Shown: positions 27,448 through 34,397 of the stretch, piece after piece
How the letters are laid out: the number at the start of each line of letters is the position of its first letter
Numbering within the stretch: position 1 is the stretch's first letter
DNA from: Clostridiales bacterium UBA1316
Lineage (GTDB): Bacteria; Bacillota; Clostridia; Oscillospirales; Oscillospiraceae
Assembly: GCA_002307055.1 (NCBI GenBank)
Contig: DBTM01000060.1
Span: 268-64,267 of the forward strand
DNA: 64,000 nucleotides
Direction of reading: 5' to 3'
Made by a program: the position numbers and the translations under genes
Notes under the pieces: model-generated
What the model was told of the DNA's origin: nothing
Database searches by the model: none
What the model saw: only the letters and a program-made list of their open reading frames with translations

Positions 27448-28212
27448 ATGAACAGTACACAAGGCCAGAATCGGATCATTAATAGTATCAACGGACAAAG
27501 AGTTTTCCTTTTAGACTACAAACGCGGCGATGTGACGGGTGATCACATACCGGATAATGTCTATTTATACGGCAACAAGCCGGATGGAGCCGCCGGTGTT
27601 TACGCAGACAACATTACCCTTGTTATCCAAAACGGGCGCACAAACCAGTCCAAAGCCGTCACACCTGCTTTTAACGCGGGCTATAACGCACGGCTTTTTC
27701 TTGGTGACTTTGATATGGACGGTGTCAATGACATCAAGGTCACGCTGGATACCGGCGGCAGCGGCGGTTACATCATCGCCTACATATATTCCTACAAAAA
27801 TCTCATTTTGAGAGAGCTGTTTAACTTTGAAACCTATAATAATCAGTTTAAATACAAAGCCCATTATAATGATTTTTACAGATTTTCTATCGGCAGTATC
27901 CGGTATGACCAGCTTTTTGTTCTGGATCTGAGTACAAAGAGCGGCGATTATCTGTCAGGTTTATACGACGCGGACGGCAAATTAATCAGCCCCAAGCAGG
28001 GAGAGGTGCTCGCGCTCGGCGCTTTGTTCCCCATTGTGACAGACGAAAAAAACGGACACTTTGATCTTTTCGCGCTGCAGCGCATCACAGGGGTTTATAA
28101 CGCCGACACGCTGGGTTATGCCGAAAACCTCCTGTCATGGGACGGTCAGAGCTTTTCACTAAAAAACATGTCTGTGGCGATAAGCGGCACGACGCTGACG
28201 CAAACGCTCTGA
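27448..28212 (+). CDS. Hypothetical protein with FG-GAP/VCBS-like motifs
   Basis: 254 residues without an obvious signal peptide. Two DxDxDGxxD-like loops are visible, GDVTGDHIPDNVYLYG and GDFDMDGVNDIKV, as in calcium-binding FG-GAP/VCBS repeats. The remainder is beta-rich. I recall similar stand-alone proteins in spore-forming Firmicutes, but the role is unknown. GGGGGAAT precedes the start. Confidence 0.6.
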   Translation: MNSTQGQNRIINSINGQRVFLLDYKRGDVTGDHIPDNVYLYGNKPDGAAGVYADNITLVIQNGRTNQSKAVTPAFNAGYNARLFLGDFDMDGVNDIKVTLDTGGSGGYIIAYIYSYKNLILRELFNFETYNNQFKYKAHYNDFYRFSIGSIRYDQLFVLDLSTKSGDYLSGLYDADGKLISPKQGEVLALGALFPIVTDEKNGHFDLFALQRITGVYNADTLGYAENLLSWDGQSFSLKNMSVAISGTTLTQTL

Positions 28213-28249
28213 GTAAATCTTGAATGCAGCCAGTCCGTTCACCTTTGGC

Positions 28250-28277
28250 AAAAAAACGCATTGGTTTTGCCAATGCG
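28250..28277 (-). terminator. Rho-independent terminator of the decayed nucleoside operon
   Basis: CGCATTGG (28257-28264) and CCAATGCG (28270-28277) form the stem; read on the minus strand it ends in T7. It lies just after the stop of the BMP remnant. Confidence 0.8.
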
Positions 28278-28294
28278 TTTTGTGCTTGGGTGTT

Positions 28295-28489
28295 TCAGTT
28301 TTGGTAATCGGCTTTGACGAGCTTGTCGACGAGGGTCTTGTACTGATCAACGTCAACACCGATAACCTTGCCATTGGCAGCAACAGCCGCAGACAGCGAG
28401 GCTGCTGGAGTCGGCATACCGCAGGATGTCGCGATACTGACGAGTCCGAAGATCAACACGACTGCGAGGAGTACAGGCAGAATTTTCTC
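28295..28489 (-). pseudogene. Remnant of BMP-family nucleoside-binding lipoprotein
   Basis: Translating the minus strand from about 28489 gives a signal peptide with lipobox (ILPVLLAVVLIFGLVSIATSC), then GKVIGVDVDQYKTLV and a stop at 28295. GVDVDQ is a hallmark of the late part of BMP/nucleoside ABC transporter binding proteins, so nearly the whole mature domain has been deleted. The start codon is also gone: AGGAG is followed directly by AAAATTCTG, with TAG in frame upstream. It occupies most of the gene-free stretch 28213-28610. Confidence 0.7.
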
Positions 28490-28610
28490 CTAATACTTAA
28501 TATAATTTGGGTTATTTGATTCAATGCGGCATACTCTGTTTCATCGAAATGGTACGATACAGCAAGTTAATCTTGTCTAAAAATTTCAAATATCACACTA
28601 TGCCGGATGC

Positions 28611-29027
28611 TCATCTGCCGAGGTTTTCAGGGCCGAAGCCAAGCGGCAGGATTTCACTGAGCTTATAAACTTGCAGGTTCTCAGAAGAGCCGGCGAGGAT
28701 GATATCGAAGGTTTTGGGAAAGGCGAACTCCATCATTACCTGCCGGCAGACACCGCAGGGGGCGACGAGCGCGTCAGGAGCCTCGCCCTCCTTCCCGCCC
28801 GCGACGGCGATGGCGGCAAAGCCTCTTTTGCCTTCCGATACGGCTTTGAAGAAAGCGACGCGTTCGGCGCATACAGTTGGCGTAAACGCCGCGTTTTCAA
28901 TATTGCTGCCGGTGTATACCGAGCCGTCTGAGCATAAAAGCGCCGCACCCACGGCGAAATGCGAATACGGCATATAGGCAGACTGCCGGGCTGTGACCGC
29001 CATTTTCATCAGTTCCCCATACTCCAT
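28611..29027 (-). CDS. cdd: Cytidine deaminase
   Basis: 138-residue zinc enzyme deaminating cytidine/deoxycytidine in pyrimidine salvage. The motif NAAFTPTVCAERVA gives the zinc Cys and catalytic Glu (CAE), and PCGVCRQ the other two zinc Cys residues. Length is normal for the homotetrameric type. The start is 2 nt after the deoC stop, so the genes are translationally close. Both flanks carry broken pieces of a nucleoside importer. Confidence 0.95.
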   Translation of the reverse strand: MEYGELMKMAVTARQSAYMPYSHFAVGAALLCSDGSVYTGSNIENAAFTPTVCAERVAFFKAVSEGKRGFAAIAVAGGKEGEAPDALVAPCGVCRQVMMEFAFPKTFDIILAGSSENLQVYKLSEILPLGFGPENLGR

Positions 29028-29029
29028 AT

Positions 29030-29689
29030 TTATTGCACTTCCTGAGCTTTTAATATCTTCACAACACGGCTCGTTCCAAGCCGCGCGCAGCCGAGACTGA
29101 TAAATTTCTCGGCATCTTCCAGGCTCGAAATGCCTCCGGCGGCTTTAACTTTAACATCCGCACCGACATTTTCACGCAGGAGCTTCACATCCTCAAAGGT
29201 CGCGCCGCCCTTTGAGAAGCCGGTTGAGGTCTTGATATAGTCCGCCCCAGCGTCCGTGACGATTTTGCACATGGTTTTCTTCTCTTCGTCTGTCAGAAGA
29301 CAGGTCTCAATAATAACTTTCAGGATTCGGCCGACACAAGCTGCTTTGACAGCCAGAATCTCTTTCTCAACAAAGACGGTATCGCCTTCTTTTAAGGCGC
29401 CGACATTGATCACCATGTCAATTTCATCCGCACCGTCCTTCACAGCCTTCCAGGTTTCAAACACCTTAACGTCGGTCGCTGCGTAACCGTTTGGGAAACC
29501 GATGACGGTGCATATCTGCATGCGGCTGCCAACAAACGCTTTGGCGCGCCCAACAAAGGACGGCGGTATGCAGACGCTCGCTGTTTGGTACTTGATCGCG
29601 TCTTCGCACAGCTCCTTGATTTGGTTCCATGTACTGTCCACATTAAGCAGCGTGTGGTCTACCTTTGAAAGAATTTCTTTTATATCCAT
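29030..29689 (-). CDS. deoC: Deoxyribose-phosphate aldolase
   Basis: Cleaves 2-deoxyribose-5-phosphate to acetaldehyde and glyceraldehyde-3-phosphate. The Schiff-base Lys is in YIKTSTGFSKGGAT, the second Lys in LKVIIETCLL, and the start region KVDHTLLN is typical. 219 residues from the ATG at 29689, which follows TTGGAG; the TTG at 29701 overlaps that site and is unlikely. First intact gene of the decayed nucleoside operon, followed by cdd. Confidence 0.95.
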   Translation of the reverse strand: MDIKEILSKVDHTLLNVDSTWNQIKELCEDAIKYQTASVCIPPSFVGRAKAFVGSRMQICTVIGFPNGYAATDVKVFETWKAVKDGADEIDMVINVGALKEGDTVFVEKEILAVKAACVGRILKVIIETCLLTDEEKKTMCKIVTDAGADYIKTSTGFSKGGATFEDVKLLRENVGADVKVKAAGGISSLEDAEKFISLGCARLGTSRVVKILKAQEVQ

Positions 29690-29718
29690 AATAAACTCCA
29701 ATCAGACTCCTCAATTAT

Positions 29719-30145
29719 TTATCGCTGCCCTTTATCGTACGGGATACCATCGGCTTTCAGCGCTCTGGATTTTCTTGAGGTGTAAACGAGGACAATCATT
29801 GTGACGACATACAAGAGCATCTGGTATATATACTGCGCATTTTAACGTTTTCAAAATGCGGCAGAAACGATATGGAGGACGCGTAGGAGCCGACGACCTT
29901 GAACAATGAGAAAAGCAGCGCTGCGAATAAGATATTGAGCGGCTTCCAGTTGTCGAAAATCATAACGGCGAGGACCAGGAAGCCATATCCGGCTACAGAT
30001 GCGGCAAAACCGCTGCCGGCAATATCAGACAAGACCCCGGCAATAATCATCGACAATATAATATTCCGCTTGGCGTCGATACCCGCATAGATGCTCGCGT
30101 TTTTGTTATAGCCGCACACTTTGAGCTCGTAGCCGAACAGTAAAG
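29719..30145 (-). pseudogene. Remnant of nucleoside ABC transporter permease
   Basis: Minus-strand translation gives GYELKVCGYNKNASIYAG, AKRNIILSMIIAGVL, then VAGYGFLVLAVMIFDNWKP, and in another frame YVVTMIVLVYTSRK...GIPYDKG before a stop at 29719. These match internal and C-terminal parts of nucleoside ABC permeases (YufP/YufQ type). A frameshift near 29830 and an apparent internal deletion after AGVLSDIAGS show that it is dead. Confidence 0.75.
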
Positions 30146-30149
30146 CTCA

Positions 30150-30340
30150 CCGGTCGGCATCCGCCATGATCACCTGCAGCTTGTGTGTAATGAAGAGAGT
30201 CGATTTCCCCGAGTGCACAGACCTTGGCCTTGGCTTCGGCTGCGTTTAAAACCCAAATTGATTTGGCTCCCTGCCGAGGATGATATTATATAGTACCGAA
30301 AAGACCTCAACCAGCTTGAAATGCTGATGCACCATACCGG
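30150..30340 (-). pseudogene. Remnant of nucleoside ABC transporter ATPase
   Basis: The minus strand encodes GMVHQHFKLVE...VLYNIILGREP (Q-loop region of the ATPase), then a stop at 30246, and after a gap LFITHKLQVIMADADR (H-loop region) ending at a TGA that abuts the permease remnant. Walker A, the signature motif and Walker B are missing. With the flanks it accounts for the stretch 29702-30490; nothing else is seen there. Confidence 0.7.
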
Positions 30341-30490
30341 TGTTCATTTGTCAGCATATCAGCAACTATAATATTACCATTATTATACCTGTTCTCATGG
30401 GCGAATAGCAACGTGATTAAATATTTATAAATATAGATATTTCCACAAAACAAAAGCGGTTCGGAAAGCTGCTGCCGAACCGCTCTGACG

Positions 30491-31765
30491 TTATTTGTCT
30501 ATATACTCTTTATACTCTTTATACTCTTTATACTCTTTCCCGCATTCTGAGCAGAAAAGGTGGGCGGGTGAGGGGCGGGGTTTGCCGCAGTTGGTACAAA
30601 AGAGGGACGGGTGCAGGCCCGGTGCGGGAGCCTGTGCCTGCATTGGAGGATTTGTCACAGCATAGCTGTTCAGCCGTTTATTTTCGGTCTTGATAAACTT
30701 AAAATATTCGTCAAATGCCGCTTTATCCTCCATGCATCTCTTGGGAATCATATACGTCATCTGCTTAGATACAAAGAACATATAAACTGATTTTGTCTTG
30801 ACGATCCGAATCAGATCTCCGGTATTAGCCTTATACCTGCCATTAGCATTCACGATCTCGATATGGTCATTGTAAAAGCTATATGTCGAGACGTTCCTGG
30901 CTGATACATCTTGTCTGAACATTTTTATCGTCCGGAAATAAATCAACGCCGGTGAAAGAACTAAAAAACAAAGGGATAATATCACCGGCAGAATGATGCT
31001 GATATCAAGCTCAAGATTGGCAATCATGAGGATATCAAGCAGCATAAGGATTCCAAGCAGTGTTCCGACGATCCCGGCGGGTCTGGTATAATAATACCAA
31101 TAATTCAGGGACAGCATATCTTTTTTGGTGCACAGAACATCGAACCTGAACAGGGGGTTGTCCGGTGCGCCGTCCGCGGCAGGTTCTGACTTTTCGGTTG
31201 TCCCGGAGTGTTCCGATACCGGCAGCCGGACCGGCATATCCGGAGAAAAGCCGGTAAACGGGTATTTCTTGATTTTAAGTTTTTTACTGTCAGCACCCGA
31301 TTCGATCAGCTCATAAAAAGCTGTTAACTGCCCTGTGCCGTCAAAGCATCTTTTGGGCAGCAGATGGATTTTACCGATGGAAAGCACAATAAGAAAACAC
31401 GGCTTTAACTCTTTGATCCTGGTGATGTCCTGCCATTGCATCGACACGCAGCCGTTCATTGTATGAACCGAGTAACCTTCCCGATTGAAATGATATTGCC
31501 GTTCTCTTTCAAAGTTCCTGTTGTTTTCAAAGTCACTCATCACGGCTCTGTACCTGTTGTAAAATGCTAAAAACAAAGCCAAGATAAAAATGGCGGCTTC
31601 AAAAAAGTAAAAACCGACACCGAAATCAAATGTAAACGCCAAGGTGATCATGAGTACAATGCAAATAACCGGTGATAAAAGAAAACTCTTCTTGCTGCCC
31701 GCAAAGTAATACTGCTTGATATCCTGCTTCGTCAGCATAACGCTGATAACTATATCTTCAGGCAT
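30491..31765 (-). CDS. Tandem YcxB-like membrane protein with zinc ribbon
   Basis: 424 residues from the ATG at 31765 (GGGGGA upstream); an ORF start 90 nt earlier lacks a ribosome site. Two copies of one unit are present, each with two TM segments followed by a YcxB-like beta domain: first YHFNREGYSVHTMNGCVSMQ...HLLPKRCF, second YSFYNDHIEIVNANGRY...YMIPKRCM. A C-terminal CTNC...CSEC zinc ribbon follows and the protein ends in four KEY repeats encoded by a 9-bp tandem repeat. Function unknown. Confidence 0.75.
   Translation of the reverse strand: MPEDIVISVMLTKQDIKQYYFAGSKKSFLLSPVICIVLMITLAFTFDFGVGFYFFEAAIFILALFLAFYNRYRAVMSDFENNRNFERERQYHFNREGYSVHTMNGCVSMQWQDITRIKELKPCFLIVLSIGKIHLLPKRCFDGTGQLTAFYELIESGADSKKLKIKKYPFTGFSPDMPVRLPVSEHSGTTEKSEPAADGAPDNPLFRFDVLCTKKDMLSLNYWYYYTRPAGIVGTLLGILMLLDILMIANLELDISIILPVILSLCFLVLSPALIYFRTIKMFRQDVSARNVSTYSFYNDHIEIVNANGRYKANTGDLIRIVKTKSVYMFFVSKQMTYMIPKRCMEDKAAFDEYFKFIKTENKRLNSYAVTNPPMQAQAPAPGLHPSLFCTNCGKPRPSPAHLFCSECGKEYKEYKEYKEYIDK
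30502..30537. repeat. 9-bp tandem repeat, four units, in coding sequence
   Basis: Four perfect TATACTCTT units encode KEYKEYKEYKEY at the C-terminus of the tandem YcxB-like protein. The unit is a multiple of three, so copy-number change keeps the frame. Confidence 0.9.
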
Positions 31766-31969
31766 AACTGTCCCCCAAAAAATCGTATGTTGACTTATTG
31801 ACATTATATACAATTTACGGCTTGTGTAAAAGGGATTAACCTCTATTTGCAACATGTTTTTCCTTATGCTCCGATGTCAAGCCATTGCTGAGAACGGCGA
31901 TATTACTATTTTCTTGAATTCTGCCTGCATGTTTGATACGATGGACCAAAGGTATCAGAGGTGATAGTA

Positions 31970-33487
31970 ATGAAAGATAAACGGACCGGCAGAATTCTAA
32001 AAGGCGTCCTTCACGTCATTCTGATGCTGGCATTTCTCGGTGCTGCCACGGCGGTGGGATATATTTTCAGATATCTCGGATTTCACGAGGCGAACTATGT
32101 TATTGTTTACCTGCTCGCTGTACTCCTGACCGCTTGGAAGACGAGCGGGTATCTGTATGGAATTTTGGCTTCTATAGTAGCAACCTTTTCTTTCAATTTC
32201 TTTTTTACAGTGCCATATTTCACCTTCGCGGTCCACGACCCCGGTTATTTAGTCACCTTCGCCGTGATGACGATTACAGCCATCATCACCAGTACGCTGA
32301 CGTCACTGGCTAAACGGAATTCCCAGGAGGCCAGAGAAAAGGAAGCGGAGACGAAAGCTGTTTATAATCTAACTTACCGTCTGAGCGACGCTAAAAATAT
32401 GAAAGAAATCACCGATATCATCCTCAAGGCGATCAGCGAATACTTGTACTGCAGCGCCGAGCTGCTGGATATCGGCGGTAAGGACATGCCGGAGTATCAT
32501 CTTCTGAAACCCGTGCAGACAGGCCCCCAGATAAGCAGCGGCGATTTTCCCGAACGCAAAAACTCCTTTGTACGGCTGCAGGACGGTATTTATGCCGATG
32601 AAGCGTACTGGCCGATTATCGGCAGAGAGAGTCTGCTGGGTATCGTCCGCATTCCCAGAGAAAATGCGCTCCTTATGGGCGAGGCTCAGAATCGATTGAT
32701 GCGCTCGATGATGGAAACCACGGCGATGGCAATGGAAAGACTGCAGAGCGCGGAGCTAAATATCAAAACACGCGAACTGGCCGAGCAGGAACGCTATCGC
32801 GGCAATCTGCTCAGAGCCATCTCGCATGATCTCCGAACGCCGCTGTCCGGCATCATCGGTACATCGGAAATTCTGATGGCAATGACGAACCAGGATGACC
32901 CGCGATATTCACTTTCTAAGGATATTTATACCTCGGCTGATTGGCTGCACGCTATGGTCGAAAACATTTTGAGCCTGACACGCCTGCAGGACGGTAAGCT
33001 GATGCTGGATAAGCAGTCGGAAGCCGCCGAGGAGGTTGTCGGCGGAGCTGTCAACCAGGTGCTGGCGCACGCACCGGGGTATGATATCACGGTCAAGGCG
33101 CCAAACGAGCTGCTGCTGGTTCCGATGGATGCCAAGCTGATCAAGCAGGTACTTATCAATTTGCTTGATAACGCCATCAAGCATACGGCATCTGACGGCG
33201 AAATTACAGCGAGTGTTGACGCTGATACGCATTTTGCATATTTTACAATTCGCGACAGCGGCAGCGGTATTGATGAAAACGATCTCCCGCACATTTTTGA
33301 GATGTTTTACACGACAAAGTCAAAATTAACAGATGCCAAGCTCGGCATCGGCTTAGGCCTTGCCATTTGCGACGCCATTGTTAAAGCACACGGCGGCAGC
33401 ATCACCGCACGCAACCGCCCTGACTGCTCCGGCGCTGAATTCATATTCACACTCCCGCTTGAGGAAAAAGAGGCTGCAAATGAATAA
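31970..33487 (+). CDS. kdpD: KdpD-like sensor histidine kinase (no N-terminal KdpD/Usp domains)
   Basis: 505 residues from the ATG at 31970 (AGAGGTGAT upstream). Four TM segments (about 13-110) form the DUF4118 sensor region. A GAF-like region follows (about 140-265), then HisKA with phospho-accepting His in RAISHDLRTPLSG near residue 285, and HATPase boxes NLLDNAIKH, DSGSGI and GIGLGLAIC. The roughly 400-residue cytoplasmic KdpD/Usp part of E. coli KdpD is absent, a common short form in Firmicutes. It overlaps kdpE by 8 nt. Expected to respond to K+ limitation or c-di-AMP-linked cues. Confidence 0.9.
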   Translation: MKDKRTGRILKGVLHVILMLAFLGAATAVGYIFRYLGFHEANYVIVYLLAVLLTAWKTSGYLYGILASIVATFSFNFFFTVPYFTFAVHDPGYLVTFAVMTITAIITSTLTSLAKRNSQEAREKEAETKAVYNLTYRLSDAKNMKEITDIILKAISEYLYCSAELLDIGGKDMPEYHLLKPVQTGPQISSGDFPERKNSFVRLQDGIYADEAYWPIIGRESLLGIVRIPRENALLMGEAQNRLMRSMMETTAMAMERLQSAELNIKTRELAEQERYRGNLLRAISHDLRTPLSGIIGTSEILMAMTNQDDPRYSLSKDIYTSADWLHAMVENILSLTRLQDGKLMLDKQSEAAEEVVGGAVNQVLAHAPGYDITVKAPNELLLVPMDAKLIKQVLINLLDNAIKHTASDGEITASVDADTHFAYFTIRDSGSGIDENDLPHIFEMFYTTKSKLTDAKLGIGLGLAICDAIVKAHGGSITARNRPDCSGAEFIFTLPLEEKEAANE

Positions 33488-34178
33488 GCATAATGAAAAT
33501 ATCCTTATCGTTGAGGACGACCCCCAGATACGAAACTTCATCGGATATGCGCTGCAAACGGAGGGATACCATACGCTGACGGCAAACACGGGTCACAGCG
33601 CTCTCAGCCTTGTTGTTTCAGATAAAATTGACCTGATGCTGCTGGATCTTGGCCTGCCTGATATTGATGGTATGGAAGTAATTAAGAAGGTCCGGGAATG
33701 GTCAGATATGCCCATCCTCGTTGTTTCCGCGCGAGACCAGGATAAAGAAAAAGCTGCCGCGCTTGATTATGGAGCAGACGATTATCTGACGAAGCCATTT
33801 TCGGCAACTGAGCTCATGGCCCGTGTCCGTGTCGCGCTGCGTCATCTCTATAAGCAGAGCGGATTGCTGAATCAGGCGAACCTTTCTGTCGGCGGACTCA
33901 TGATTGATCTGAATAAGCGGTTGGTATATCTGAGCAATACGGAGCTTCATGTTACGCCCCTTGAATACAGCCTGCTGGCACTCTTTTTTAAAAACATCGG
34001 CAAGGTTTTAACGACAAGCTATATCATCAAGGAAATATGGGGCATCAATTACGGAAACGATACGCAAGCCCTGAGGGCACTAATGGCTGGTCTTCGGCGA
34101 AAAATAGAGGAAAATCCGGCAAAACCGAGATATATCAAGACGGAAATCGGCGTCGGGTACAGGCTGGTAGACGAGTAA
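33480..34178 (+). CDS. kdpE: KdpE-like OmpR-family response regulator
   Basis: 232 residues from the ATG at 33480, which overlaps the kdpD end. The receiver shows VEDDPQI (acidic pocket), phospho-Asp in LMLLDLGLPD, and Lys in YLTKPFSATEL. The C-terminal winged helix reads VTPLEYSLLALFFKNIGKVLT and ends RYIKTEIGVGYRL. No kdpFABC pump follows; instead a KimA-like importer lies downstream after a terminator and a regularly spaced repeat array likely to be this regulator's binding site. Confidence 0.93.
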   Translation: MNKHNENILIVEDDPQIRNFIGYALQTEGYHTLTANTGHSALSLVVSDKIDLMLLDLGLPDIDGMEVIKKVREWSDMPILVVSARDQDKEKAAALDYGADDYLTKPFSATELMARVRVALRHLYKQSGLLNQANLSVGGLMIDLNKRLVYLSNTELHVTPLEYSLLALFFKNIGKVLTTSYIIKEIWGINYGNDTQALRALMAGLRRKIEENPAKPRYIKTEIGVGYRLVDE

Positions 34179-34204
34179 ATAGGTTTTATTCATAAACATA
34201 AGTA

Positions 34205-34246
34205 GACCGCACCGGTATTTGATCGGCGCGGTCCGTTTTATTTTTT
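34205..34246 (+). terminator. Rho-independent terminator of kdpDE
   Basis: GACCGC (34205-34210) and GCGGTC (34228-34233), with inner CCG/CGG pairing, are followed by a T-rich run to 34246. Confidence 0.75.
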
Positions 34247-34263
34247 AAGCATAAACCCATATA

Positions 34264-34358
34264 CTCACAGCATCCTCACAGGCAAACGCAACATTTCACC
34301 TCCGCGTCACACAAAGCGCTGTCATCTCACACCGCTCTCACGCCGGATTTGCTAGAAT
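34264..34358 (+). promoter_or_regulatory. Phased CTCAC half-site array and -10 box before kimA
   Basis: Six CTCAC-like pentamers on the plus strand start at 34264, 34275, 34295 (TTCAC), 34306 (GTCAC), 34326 and 34337, giving steps 11, 20, 11, 20, 11. Each 11-bp pair resembles an OmpR/PhoB-family direct-repeat site, and the three pairs recur every 31 bp, all on one helix face. The last unit ends 11 nt before TAGAAT (34353-34358), and no consensus -35 box is present at 34330-34335. This is the layout of an activator-dependent promoter. KdpE as the binder is inference from adjacency. Confidence 0.65.
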
Positions 34359-34397
34359 AAGGTACGAAAACATTTTGAATCTCCGAAGGAAGGGACT

